From Fuerstiella sp. (GTDB taxonomy: Bacteria; Planctomycetota; Planctomycetia; Planctomycetales; Planctomycetaceae): a stretch of DNA of 64,000 nt. The notes below the pieces were generated by a model, which had not been told where the DNA came from, ran no database searches, and saw only the letters and a list, made by a program, of their open reading frames with translations. Positions 36,301-43,640 of this stretch are shown here, in pieces. Positions within the stretch are counted from its first letter, which is position 1; each line of letters opens with the position of its first letter. The stretch covers positions 1 through 64,000 of the forward strand of contig JAKVAY010000041.1 in assembly GCA_022447185.1 (NCBI GenBank), given 5' to 3'. The translations under genes and the position numbers were made by a program.

Positions 36301-36406
36301 GCTGGGTGTGCCTCAAGACATTCCAACACTGTTTGGCGTGTTCCAAATTCAGAATATTTCGACCGAATTTCCATGGCCGGAAGATCCATTCTCAGATAAT
36401 GACTGA
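30350..36406 (+). CDS. Giant inverse-autotransporter-like surface protein with a beta-helix passenger
   Basis: 2018 residues. Signal peptide about 1-27. After a Gly/Asn/Pro-rich linker, residues about 125-350 look like an outer-membrane barrel of the inverse autotransporter (intimin/invasin, type Ve) kind: 'YGAILRHFDDSRNAIWGVNIFGDYDS', 'YYTRAGVGLEYLSRYFDFIVNGYLNTG', 'SLSAQFQVQVTESLEANAFYTND'-like alternating strands, followed by 'RLTDPVRRTNPI', which resembles the post-barrel linker. From about 385 on come 'DGQGTVESPFRTLEMAAAA' and then dozens of Asn/Gly-rich beta-helix rungs ('GNGGVGVGLVVGG', 'NNGGNGASFLIDLGG', 'ITDNTIQNNGTG'). Residues 739-810 are six 12-residue acidic repeats. No sortase, PEP-CTERM or Por sorting tail is visible. 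It is probably an adhesin or glycan-binding surface fibre. The barrel call rests on pattern, not alignment. Confidence 0.85.
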   Translation: MKTTRTFASVCLTASCIALAFAANVSVGDQPGVFRMTVAPNDGTTGGSQSELLPSPNGDPADSNGREPTGQVNLINGSSAPGQATVNGGNRPVFMNAGQFISQSNGVTGQIIGSQAFHPQPLFGPQLTFEQNIDDSLGMPNSFTRFNALIPNHLVDNTTILAATVSASLSDEGDDLYNYGAILRHFDDSRNAIWGVNIFGDYDSTGQLGDYYTRAGVGLEYLSRYFDFIVNGYLNTGSDGVLSSRTPISGLSLAGHNVVRSFNETRENVYQGVDWKIGTPIPWLGKRGAKTFLGSYYLTSEFGTKEALGLSAQFQVQVTESLEANAFYTNDEVFGASSWVNIAYTLPNSRQRRVLRPLCVQERLTDPVRRTNPIHTKLERSIVTAAEINPDTGLPWFLNFVDPNVTTDGQGTVESPFRTLEMAAAANGASVDGIRITPRQDGTGTNLTVDGGLDLFADQAIFSSHKDFVLFVDAGTPFVIPAASTSAAGPLISNPTIMAGGSVLRVADGARVSGLQIDAADEMGTDFGMGIDAPAPFDNIHLVCNTFTNYTIGANLPGASGTLFFDENTFSGLAGVSTDGLMVTTTVGSTSDLRVRENTATNNSSAGLSVTAGSGSTINADNPLGFGLLPPDPAAPPVPGGGPPVPVFGPGAVEATGIVDNQVSAGGDGIVVTADAGATIHAVVERNTSTDNTLNGFIGRADGGTINLVSLRGNTFTDNLENGGVLHFLNGGIIASLTEDVNGDGILNPSEDTNGNGILDPAEDTNGNGILDPGEDTNGNGILDPAEDLDGDGLIAASEDINGNGLLDQGIVSNTMSDNGLTGLCLFGQDDNGTGDFDIGGPAAQLGNIFNGNRGAGIASDLRDSATARINAVNNSVVGSFVGLDFFIDGDTFSQPFSLSNASGGVRLTQLTLDISPSGNIWDTTDADPGTAPTSFQPVGATDIDAGLLTVNGNSITAGTNPLQDGDGTELVGGGVPDAQGILDLVFTDFDPGEVFSWDIDADSTPDASVFGNELIGSTITLNFENGSIVTGALEAVAGNSDASEFVAQTAVVDDNGFVFTGMDNARYEFINIINNSIVGVNNLGLNIEMNDSAVAEDVTIQGNDIIGNGTGVRLAANGPGAIINADNTVGGTDMNTLNGSMFAQGNTITNSTGDGFQAAAADGGTVVGNLLNNNISNNGGNGASFLIDLGGTIDFGTSANRIISGNTFDQNAGQGIFANSNVDVTVTNAGQSMDLVIQGNSITGNQTGGIFAELSGLNNVPPGPPVAGSEENNVLNLTIGQTTAPFGTPVTAESNTITGNGGVGVGLVVGGTGLANVSVVQNIITGTTTGSDPLFSGDGIKFIRRDSSLLLADIMNNTVTGNAGDGMDVDTQGTNRTNVNQPMSGTINSVTWDNNIFDNNGSNGVAFRTRGDSQLSANGSSNFVRNNAAQGIDIETSETSSFGDPSVAFGQVVFDGITVTDNGGDGLRATATEDSDILFEVTSTLVPTSSGAHAALNTNGDSNYSNNGANGIHVDASGSSTVDVVITADTGNTFIQDNGTNGVLISASGSTSGDVAVMNSVITGSVAGATAVNDENEDTEVTDGDGIAYNASGNSSVDLVVGGAPGEGNRIQSNGDDGIAISLEEVTTPEITISNNVIGGEDGGVQAGNLGDGISMKIDGQTSTATGVSDQEGGANIAGVPNFSDLDQNGAGAGELGGASQLPTGPEADITVADNMITRNIRNGVNIRINGGNVDDLNEIALTDNTISSNGEHGVIIRTDTDMNQNRFVYLAPSVEAPEPPATDPTYGDNDDFSPGNVLANVIANTGSAVQADEIYAGTYLNLHTVQDTLFTVTDNTIQNNGTGTELGTGLHIRVGTGSYLAADVQDNTFGGNLDEDLYTNSFLSTEEEPFASIDVEGGTWPDEPLYDVVYLDDGALLDMRFTNNVGDQVDLNTAGVVGALTEYVSDAEQFKVFDPRPAAVFKIDGVSLNPATGDLATNTFVELGVPQDIPTLFGVFQIQNISTEFPWPEDPFSDND
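32564..32779 (+). repeat. Six in-frame 36-base repeats coding Ca-binding-type units
   Basis: Within the giant surface protein gene, six units of 36 bases code for 12 residues each (residues 739-810), with the consensus ED-x-NGNG-I-LDPA. The acidic Asp/Asn spacing D-x-N-x-D/N-G is that of EF-hand or thrombospondin type 3 calcium loops. Units 2-4 are nearly identical at the DNA level, which points to recent duplication or slippage; unit 5 is more diverged. Confidence 0.9.
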
Positions 36407-36438
36407 TGAAACCACGGCACTTCTGAGCTGAATCACAG

Positions 36439-36470
36439 AACGGCATCCGAATCTTTCGGATGCCGTTTTT
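36439..36470 (+). terminator. Rho-independent terminator after the giant surface protein gene
   Basis: A perfect 12-base stem (36439-36450 with 36456-36467) with a five-base loop is followed by a run of five T (36466-36470, partly in the stem). It lies 32 bases after the stop codon. Confidence 0.92.
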
Positions 36471-37027
36471 CATTGCTCACTTAACACGCCGGCAGACAAC
36501 GTCTCGATGGTTGGTGGACAATACGACGGCACAACGACCGCTTGATGTCGGTGGTGTACTTGCTGACCACCAGTACGGCACCGGCAGTATTGCGAATCAG
36601 AATCGTCCACAGGACCAGCTTCCACCGTATCAGCAAATTGGCAACATCGGTGACCGCACTCGACCCCAGCTGATCGTTGCTCGTGATGAATGCGTGTCTC
36701 CGGACCGAAAGAAACAGGGTAAAAGACACGGCGAAACGGATTGCTTCAGGATCCAACGCAGGATTCCCGGACTGTTGCACGCATGTGATTCGCGAATATT
36801 TCGGCCGAGCGGACCGGTTCAGCGGGGCGATCGGCCATTTCCGCCGATTCGCAGCTGATCACTGAGAATTGCAGCAAATCTACAGATGAATTCACTGTTG
36901 CGGCTCAGACCGTGTACCGCTTATTCTGCGACTCCTCTCGCAACCGTGTGGTTTCCGGTTCTCAACCCAGTCTGCGGTTTCGATTCTCTCTCCTCAACAT
37001 CTCGCTGCTTTTCACAGGCATCCTCTC
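36471..37027. other. Intergenic region; no gene supported
   Basis: About 555 bases. A 99-codon frame on the minus strand (36481-36780) has a hydrophobic middle and might be the remnant of a membrane protein, but it has no ribosome site or recognisable motif, so I do not call it. Confidence 0.4.
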
Positions 37028-38197
37028 ATGCGCTGCAGTCTCGCCCAATTTGCGATCTGTTTCGTCGGTTTCGTGGTTCTGAGTGCCGTTACGGGCTGTC
37101 GTTCCATGAACGGCTACGTGATGAATTCATCGGGGCAGGCCTTCTACGAACAGGGCAATTACGCAATGGCAGCGGCTGAATTTGAAAAAGCGGTTGCCAG
37201 TGCTCCACACAATCCGGACTACACCTCAAATCTGGCCAAAACCCGATACAAAATGGGTGACGTGTCCGGGGCCGAGCTTGTGTATCGGCGCAATCTGGCC
37301 ACGTCTCCTGATCACCAGCCTTCCTGGCATGGTCTAGCCGAACTGATGGTTGCCCACGGGCGCGGTGAGGAAGCAGCCTCGATGCTGTCTCAATGGGTGA
37401 TGACTCATCCACATGTCGCTGAACCACATTTGGAACTGGCATGGCTGCACAGACAACTCGGTCAGCAGGAAGCCGCTGCTCAGTCTTTGCAGCAGGCACT
37501 TCGGGTGAATCCCGGACATCCTCAGGCGCTTGCACACCTCGGGCAGTATTATCAGGACAGTGGACAAATGGATCAGGCCATTGCCATGTATCAGCAGTCC
37601 CTGCAGTCCGACTGGAATCAGCCTCAGGTTCATTCCAAACTCTCGAGTGCAGTGGCCAGTGCCGGTCCCGGACACCCGGTGAATGCAGTCGCCATGTCAC
37701 GTGGTGCGGGACCTCAGGGATTTCAGCCTCATTTGGCAGCTCGTCCAGGAGCACCTTTCCAGATGGCTCAGTCCATGGCACCATTTGGCCAGCCCGTGTC
37801 CCCTGGACCGCAAATTTCTGAGCCATATCCGCCGCGGACACCGTTTGCCCCAGGTCCGCATTTCAATCATCCGCAGTCCGGCCAGATGCCCGTTGCCGCG
37901 ACACAACAAAACGCCGGGCCGGTTGCTGGCGTGAATACGTCGGGAATCGTCCCCGCAACCCATTCCAACGCTATGGGGTTGGGTTTCGGATTCCCGACGG
38001 CAGCAGCCTCGCCTGTGACGTCAATCCCCGCGCAACATGCTGTTGTCACGCCACCACAATCGCACATACAGGATCCCATTCCTGATCCATCGTTCGGTCA
38101 ACCTGCGGTTGATTCGGTTCCGATCACGTCTCTTTCATCTCAGTCGCTGTTCAGTCCGGATGAAACAGCACCGCTTCCGGAAGTGGAAGCGTTTTAA
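37028..38197 (+). CDS. TPR-repeat lipoprotein
   Basis: 389 residues. Signal peptide ends in a lipobox-like AVTGC (Cys24), so the protein is probably lipid-anchored. Residues about 35-215 contain at least five TPR units ('GQAFYEQGNYAMAAAEFEKAVASAPHN', 'ELAWLHRQLGQQEAAAQSLQQALRVNPGH', 'LGQYYQDSGQMDQAIAMYQQSLQSD'). The rest (about 220-389) is Pro/Gln/His/Ala-rich and looks disordered, ending in an acidic tail. TPRs bind other proteins; partners are not shown. It follows the giant surface protein gene but is separated from it by a terminator and ~620 bases, so a functional link is only a guess. Confidence 0.85.
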   Translation: MRCSLAQFAICFVGFVVLSAVTGCRSMNGYVMNSSGQAFYEQGNYAMAAAEFEKAVASAPHNPDYTSNLAKTRYKMGDVSGAELVYRRNLATSPDHQPSWHGLAELMVAHGRGEEAASMLSQWVMTHPHVAEPHLELAWLHRQLGQQEAAAQSLQQALRVNPGHPQALAHLGQYYQDSGQMDQAIAMYQQSLQSDWNQPQVHSKLSSAVASAGPGHPVNAVAMSRGAGPQGFQPHLAARPGAPFQMAQSMAPFGQPVSPGPQISEPYPPRTPFAPGPHFNHPQSGQMPVAATQQNAGPVAGVNTSGIVPATHSNAMGLGFGFPTAAASPVTSIPAQHAVVTPPQSHIQDPIPDPSFGQPAVDSVPITSLSSQSLFSPDETAPLPEVEAF

Positions 38198-38237
38198 TGC
38201 CGTATGCATTTGAAATCTGAGTAGAGCGATGGGCGTG

Positions 38238-41200
38238 TCACAGAAAATCTCTGGATCGGTATCGCCCTCCCTGGACTGCCACAGACAGGTCTTCCAGGTG
38301 ATCGGTAATGACATGAATGACTCCCGATTCGTTCTGCAGGATCCCTCGTGCGAGTAAGGCCGATGCTGCACGTGCGACTGTACGGAAGCGGCTCCAGACG
38401 TTTGGATGGATAACGAGATTGGCTGTGCCGGTTTCGTCTTCAATTGTTACGAATGTAATACCCCGAGCCGAACCCGGGTGCTGTCGAACAAGGACGATCC
38501 CCGCTACGTAAACACGCCGTTCCGGTGGGCGGTTTTTCAGGGAACAGGCAGGGGTTACACCAAACTGTTGGAGTTTCGGTCGGATGGATCCCAGTGGATG
38601 ACCTTTCAGAGACAGGCCGGTCGTTCGGTAGTCTGCAAGGATTTCAGTCATCTTTGACATCGAAGGCAGACTGACTGGTGTTTCCTCCTGTGGCTGGTCA
38701 TCAAACAGCGACTGACGATACAGATTCGGAAGAGATTTCCAGAGAGCCGGTCGACGCGACAGGTTTAACGAACGGAAGGTATCGGCTCGGGAAAGTCGTG
38801 ACAGGACAGACGCATCCAGCCCGGTCCGGATGCGAAAGTCGTCGAATGATTCATACGCCTGCAGAGTCCGAATTCGAACAATGGATTCGGTGACGTCTTT
38901 GCGCAGCCCTCCCATCATACAGAAGCCGAGGCGGAGTGCCGGTTTCGAAGTCTGTGTTCGTTCGAGTGTACAGTCCCAATGGCTGTAGCAGACATCGACC
39001 GGACGTACCTCAACTCCGTGTCGCCGTGCATCGAGTACGAGTTGAGCGGGTGCATAGAATCCCATGGGCTGACTGTTGAGCAGAGCTGCCGTAAAGGCAG
39101 CCGGGTGATAGCACTTTAGCCACGAGCTGGCGTAGGCCAGTAAAGCGAAACTCGCAGAATGCGATTCCGGAAATCCGTATTCACCGAAGCCGCGAATCTG
39201 ACGGAACACACGTTCGGCGAATTCGAGGTCGTAACCGTTGCCCAGCATGCCGTTGATAAACTTGCGATGAAACTGATCGATGACCCCCTGACGCCGCCAG
39301 GCTCCCATTGCACGGCGCAGTTCATCGGCTTCGCCGGGAGTGAACCCGGCGGCCACCACCGCCAGGTTCATGACTTGTTCCTGGAAAATCGGCACTCCCA
39401 GAGTGCGTTTCAGGACAGATCGGATCCGTTCGTCCGGATAGGTTTCGGCTTCAAGTCCCTGCCTTCTTTTCAGATAGGGATGCACCATGTTTCCCTGAAT
39501 TGGTCCCGGACGAACGATCGCAATCTCGATGACCAGATCGTAAAAGCAGTGCGGTCGCAACCGAGGCAGCATGCTCATCTGGGCCCGGCTTTCGATCTGG
39601 AACACTCCGATCGTATCTGCCCGTTGAATCATTCGATAAACACCTGGATCTTCAGCCGGAATCGTTGCCAGTGTGAGTGGCCTGCTGCCAGTGGTCTGTG
39701 CGGATTCAAATCCATGAATCAGATCGAAGCACTTACGAATCGCTGTCAGCATACCCAGCGAGAGACAATCAACTTTCAGAATACCGAGCGCATCCAGGTC
39801 CTCCTTGTCCCACTGTACGACGGTTCGGTTCGGCATGGACGCATTTTCGATCGGAACCAGTTCTGACAGTTTGTTGTGTGTGAAAACGAGACCGCCAACG
39901 TGTTGCGACAGATGCCGGGGAAAATGTTGAATGGCTTCGACAAGGTATAAAAACTGACGAGACCGACGGGTTCCGGGATCCAGGCCTGCTTTCCGAATCC
40001 ATTCGGTTGGCGATTCGGATGGAACCGTACGATCGTACAGACTGGACAGCCTGTTAATCCTGTCGGTGGAGAACCCGAGAGCTTTGCCGACATCGCGTAC
40101 TGCTGAACGTGCTCTGTACGTGATGACCTCGGCTGTCATGGCCGCCCGGTCGCGACCGTACTTGCCGTAAACGTACTGGATCACTTCTTCACGGCGTTCG
40201 TGTTCAAAGTCGATGTCGATGTCCGGTGGTTCGTTGCGTTCCTGGCTGATGAATCGTTCAAACAGTGTTTCGAATCGATCCGGGTCAACGGCGGTTACTC
40301 CCAGGCAGTAGCAGACTGCTGAGTTTGCTGCCGAACCTCGTCCCTGGCAGAGGATTCCACGGCTGCGGGCGAACCGAACGAGATCCCATACCGTCAGGAA
40401 ATATGTTTCGTATTTCAGTTTCCGGATGAGTTGCAGTTCGTGGCTGATCTGATCACCGACACGGCAGGGAATCCCGTCTGGATAGCGTTCACGGGCGCCG
40501 TTCCACGTCAGTTGTTCCAGATAGTCACTGGGAGCGCGACCGTTCGGGCAGAGTTCTTCAGGATATTCGTAACGCAATTCGTCCAGTGAGAACGAACAGC
40601 GATCAGCGACCTCATGTGTCCGCAGGACGGCTTCGGGCGCGGCGGCAAACAGTTGCTGCATCGCTTCTGGTGATTTGAGGTGACGTTCCGCATTCGGGAA
40701 GCCGCGATTGCTCAGCTCTGCAACCGTACAGCCGTGTCGGATCGCTGTCAGAACATCCTGCAACGGCTGCCGTTCGGGAATGTGATAGTACACATCGTTC
40801 GAGGCAACCAGAGGCAGGCGTGCTTTTTGTGCGAGCCGTATCGTTCGATCGAGCAGTCGTCTGTCGTCAGGACCTCGATGCAGCTTCGCCAGTGCGTAAC
40901 AGCGGTCACCGAAGCATTCTCGGTATCGATCGGGCCAGACGCTGTGAGGATTAGCAAGACTGTAACCATCAGTAAGACAGTGCGGCAGTGGAACACAGGC
41001 CAGCAGTCCATCGGCATGCCGAGTGACGTCGTCAAAAGTGAGTTGGCAATCACCCTTGGCGGTCCGCCGGCGGCCGTGTGTGATGAGTGTGGAAAGTTGC
41101 CTGTAGGCGTTGTGATCGCTCGCCAGCAGGATCACCGGAGGCCCGTCATTCGGTGTGATTTCGGCGCCGATAATAAGCTTCAACCCTGCTTCTTTTGCCG

Positions 41201-41420
41201 CAACATGAGCACGGACAACTCCAGCTACACTGTTGCGATCTGTAATTGCAAGAGCAGTCAGCCCGAGTTCCGCAGCCCGGTTAACCAGTTCATCGGGGTG
41301 CGAAGCTCCTTCCAGAAACGAAAAATTCGTGCGACAGTGCAGCTCTGCGTAACAGCCTTTCGCTGGTCTGTGTTTCGAAGGTTTGTCGCGTTGGCGTCGG
41401 TCAGTTGGCTGATCGGGCAT
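38238..41420 (-). CDS. dnaE2: Error-prone DNA polymerase III alpha subunit (DnaE2)
   Basis: 1060 residues, the usual DnaE2 length. The N-terminal PHP domain has 'AELHCRTNFSFLEGASHPDELV', the catalytic core has 'GRGSAANSAVCYCLGVTAVDP' and the metal-binding Asp pair in 'PDIDIDFEHERREEVIQYVYGKYG' (about 398-420), then 'FPRHLSQHVGGLVFTHNKLSELVP' and 'GYGFPESHSASFALLAYASSWLKCYHPAAF'-type thumb and fingers. DnaE2 polymerises past DNA lesions as part of the mutasome with ImuA and ImuB, which lie just beyond the SRAP gene. The last ~100 residues include an OB-fold ('VYVAGIVLVRQHPGSARGITFVTIEDETGTANLVI'). The first ~20 residues are charged and not conserved. Divergent from SRAP, 64 bases apart. Confidence 0.97.
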   Translation of the reverse strand: MPDQPTDRRQRDKPSKHRPAKGCYAELHCRTNFSFLEGASHPDELVNRAAELGLTALAITDRNSVAGVVRAHVAAKEAGLKLIIGAEITPNDGPPVILLASDHNAYRQLSTLITHGRRRTAKGDCQLTFDDVTRHADGLLACVPLPHCLTDGYSLANPHSVWPDRYRECFGDRCYALAKLHRGPDDRRLLDRTIRLAQKARLPLVASNDVYYHIPERQPLQDVLTAIRHGCTVAELSNRGFPNAERHLKSPEAMQQLFAAAPEAVLRTHEVADRCSFSLDELRYEYPEELCPNGRAPSDYLEQLTWNGARERYPDGIPCRVGDQISHELQLIRKLKYETYFLTVWDLVRFARSRGILCQGRGSAANSAVCYCLGVTAVDPDRFETLFERFISQERNEPPDIDIDFEHERREEVIQYVYGKYGRDRAAMTAEVITYRARSAVRDVGKALGFSTDRINRLSSLYDRTVPSESPTEWIRKAGLDPGTRRSRQFLYLVEAIQHFPRHLSQHVGGLVFTHNKLSELVPIENASMPNRTVVQWDKEDLDALGILKVDCLSLGMLTAIRKCFDLIHGFESAQTTGSRPLTLATIPAEDPGVYRMIQRADTIGVFQIESRAQMSMLPRLRPHCFYDLVIEIAIVRPGPIQGNMVHPYLKRRQGLEAETYPDERIRSVLKRTLGVPIFQEQVMNLAVVAAGFTPGEADELRRAMGAWRRQGVIDQFHRKFINGMLGNGYDLEFAERVFRQIRGFGEYGFPESHSASFALLAYASSWLKCYHPAAFTAALLNSQPMGFYAPAQLVLDARRHGVEVRPVDVCYSHWDCTLERTQTSKPALRLGFCMMGGLRKDVTESIVRIRTLQAYESFDDFRIRTGLDASVLSRLSRADTFRSLNLSRRPALWKSLPNLYRQSLFDDQPQEETPVSLPSMSKMTEILADYRTTGLSLKGHPLGSIRPKLQQFGVTPACSLKNRPPERRVYVAGIVLVRQHPGSARGITFVTIEDETGTANLVIHPNVWSRFRTVARAASALLARGILQNESGVIHVITDHLEDLSVAVQGGRYRSRDFL

Positions 41421-41484
41421 GGTCCGTTCCTGGCAGGACGGTTGACTGCTGGCAAGCGATGTTCGCTCGAATTAACATGCAATG

Positions 41485-42123
41485 ATGTGCCACCGATTCA
41501 ACGTCAAATCAGACCTGCGGCAGATTGTCGAACCGTTTGGAGCGGTCCAGGTTCATGCGGATTCGGTTCCGGACGCCGATTGCTATCCCATGAGCAACGT
41601 CCTGATCCTGCGGCGTGATCCGGATCTCAATGAGTGGATCATCGAGTTCCGTCAATGGGGCTGGTTGCCGTCGCACTGGAGACCGTCCGAAAAGTATTCG
41701 ACCAGGAAGAATTACCAGCGGCAACGCTTCAATGCTCGCAGTGAAACTGCTCACAGCACCTGGGGATTTCGCCGGGCGTTTGCGTCTCAGCGATGTGTCG
41801 TTGTGGGAAGTTGCTTTTATGAGCCATATCGAGACGGCGGCGAAGCTCGTTACACGACCGACAGTGGCCTTATGTATTTTGCCGGTCTGTGGGACGACTG
41901 GAGTAACGCAGAAGAATTGGTTCGTTCGTGTACGATGCTGACAACCAATGCCAATCCACTTGTCGCGGCAAATCGAACAGGACGTTTGAGACAACCAGTG
42001 ATCCTGACCGAACTCGATCAGGTGACCCGGTACTGCAATCCCGAGATATCTGAGAGAGCACAGTTTGAAGATCTGCTGAAGCCGCTCTCCTGGGATGTCA
42101 TGACAATTCATCGTCCCGAGTAA
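41485..42123 (+). CDS. SRAP/YedK-family protein, divergent (catalytic His not found)
   Basis: 212 residues starting at the second of two ATGs (41485), which gives Met-Cys2 so that Cys2 is exposed once Met is removed. SRAP proteins (YedK/HMCES) link covalently through Cys2 to abasic sites in single-stranded DNA. Kept here: Cys2, Asn83 in 'RFNARSETAHSTWGFRRAF' and Glu113 in 'GSCFYEPYRD'. Changed: the usual MCGR is MCHR, the YNVAP motif is replaced by 'CYPMS', and the His of 'H-x-R-x-P' before 'PVIL' is Arg167 by register. So it may trap abasic DNA but reverse the crosslink poorly. It lies between dnaE2 (divergent) and imuB (convergent, 11 bases). Confidence 0.88.
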   Translation: MCHRFNVKSDLRQIVEPFGAVQVHADSVPDADCYPMSNVLILRRDPDLNEWIIEFRQWGWLPSHWRPSEKYSTRKNYQRQRFNARSETAHSTWGFRRAFASQRCVVVGSCFYEPYRDGGEARYTTDSGLMYFAGLWDDWSNAEELVRSCTMLTTNANPLVAANRTGRLRQPVILTELDQVTRYCNPEISERAQFEDLLKPLSWDVMTIHRPE

Positions 42124-42134
42124 CCCCTGTGGTT

Positions 42135-43640
42135 TCATTCGAACACTCCGTGCAGAAACCATGAAGTGTTGCCATTACGAAACAGCCAGAACCGGGAGCC
42201 CGTTCGTGTTTCCACGCGGTAATAGTCCCGGCGACAGCAACCATTATCCTGCCACCAGCCGGTTTGAATCCGTTCGGGCTCTGTACAATGCGTGACCTCA
42301 CAGGTTCTGTTCTTCCAGTAAAACCGTACTGGAGAGCCGTCAGGTGTAATCGAGATGACTTCGATCGGCTGTGGCTCCGGAAACAGTTCCAGTGGACGAG
42401 TCGGTCCGTGGCCTGGAGAGTCAACGATCGTCGTTTTTTTTTCCGATGCCGAATTTGAAAAGGACTCGAATCTGACAGCCTTTTCGGGCAGGGCTTCGGG
42501 AAGCAGTCGCGGTCGGACCACAGCTTCGGCTCCCAGTCGTGCGGTCAATCGGTCGATTAAACGCTCAATGCTGTCGTCATTGCGTATCAGTTCCTGATCT
42601 GGTGTGTGTGTGAACAGCGTCCCTTGTCGAAGATGCAGAGGAGCCGTTGCCGAGGCTTCAAGACGAATACCGACAAGCCATTCCGGAATCGGTTCTGTCT
42701 CAATCTTCAGGTCGACCAGGTCCATGACATGGGGCAGAGAGTCGACCGGACGAGTCAGGCCGATTTCCAGGACGACAGGGTCTGATGCTTCGCTCTGTAA
42801 CGTTGCCGTCAGTCTCTGCAGGCCTTCCCCTTGTGGGTGCAGGTTGTCAAGAATCTCCGAAATCAGGTCTGTGCAGATAGAACGAATCGCTTTGCGGTGA
42901 CAGATCGGTTCATCAGTGGACCACTCAGCGGAAACCGGCTTCGGGTCGAGTACAGGGACAATCAACTCTTCATGCATACCAAGCATCTGATCAAGTCGTT
43001 CAGTCAAAATCGATCCAAATCGTGATGGCAATTCATCCTTAGGCAACTGAGTGAGTTGACCAATGGTGAAGAGATCGAACTCTCGAAGCTGCATGACCAG
43101 CTGATCGGGAATTCGCAACGCTTCAACAGGCAGTGATCGCAGAGTGCGATTCGCACCGGCTTCATGTCCATGACGTGCAATTCCCCAGGCGGCACCGATC
43201 GTGTTTGCTGCGGCAATGTGAGCAAAAAAACCTCGATTCATCAGCTCGATAAGGATCTGTTGGGCAAGGCTGAATTCACCCTTGAATAATGAAGCACACC
43301 CGGTGATGTCGAGAACCAGGCAGTGTGAACGGCACGAATGCTCCAGCCCAACGTGTGGACTGTAGAGGTGGCACGCTCGAGCCAGCTTCTCCAGTTCCAG
43401 CAAATCAGCTTGTTCGTCATGCAGAATAAACTCGGCAGAATCAAGTAGTGATTGCGCTTCTGCCAGCGGCGTGCCAGGTTGGATGCCCTGACGCATTGCC
43501 TCACGGGAAGCTGCCACAATCCGAGCTCGATTACCCGACTGCGCGTATATCCCGAACGCTGCTGATTTCAGTTCCGGATGTCGGCAACACGCATGTTGAA
43601 TCGGAAAGTTCGGCAGCCAGACGCACATCATTCGTTTCAT
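42135..43640 (-). CDS. imuB: ImuB, catalytically inactive Y-family polymerase
   Basis: 501 residues. It begins 'MCVWLPNFPIQHACCRHPEL' where an active Y-family polymerase has its first catalytic Asp; that Asp is absent, as expected for ImuB, which acts as a bridge between the beta clamp, ImuA and DnaE2. 'SREAMRQGIQPGTPLAEAQSLLD' and 'LVLDITGCASLFKGE' follow the family. A clamp-binding-like segment 'RPLELFPEPQPIEV' lies near 417-430, and the C-terminus 'GWWQDNGCCRRDYYRVETRTGSRFWLFRNGNTSWFLHGVFE' is the usual ImuB end. The gene overlaps the upstream imuA by 110 bases from the first ATG (98 from the third, at 43628). It is third in the lexA-imuA-imuB operon. Confidence 0.95.
   Translation of the reverse strand: MKRMMCVWLPNFPIQHACCRHPELKSAAFGIYAQSGNRARIVAASREAMRQGIQPGTPLAEAQSLLDSAEFILHDEQADLLELEKLARACHLYSPHVGLEHSCRSHCLVLDITGCASLFKGEFSLAQQILIELMNRGFFAHIAAANTIGAAWGIARHGHEAGANRTLRSLPVEALRIPDQLVMQLREFDLFTIGQLTQLPKDELPSRFGSILTERLDQMLGMHEELIVPVLDPKPVSAEWSTDEPICHRKAIRSICTDLISEILDNLHPQGEGLQRLTATLQSEASDPVVLEIGLTRPVDSLPHVMDLVDLKIETEPIPEWLVGIRLEASATAPLHLRQGTLFTHTPDQELIRNDDSIERLIDRLTARLGAEAVVRPRLLPEALPEKAVRFESFSNSASEKKTTIVDSPGHGPTRPLELFPEPQPIEVISITPDGSPVRFYWKNRTCEVTHCTEPERIQTGWWQDNGCCRRDYYRVETRTGSRFWLFRNGNTSWFLHGVFE

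Noticed and set aside
36481-36780. Possible 99-codon membrane-protein remnant on the minus strand
   Set aside because: Hydrophobic stretch only; no ribosome site, no conserved motif and no partner gene.
37089-37841. 250-codon minus-strand frame
   Set aside because: It is antisense to the TPR lipoprotein gene and has no recognisable domain.
40680-41618. 312-codon plus-strand frame
   Set aside because: It is antisense to dnaE2 and covers the DnaE2 PHP domain, which is clearly coding on the other strand.
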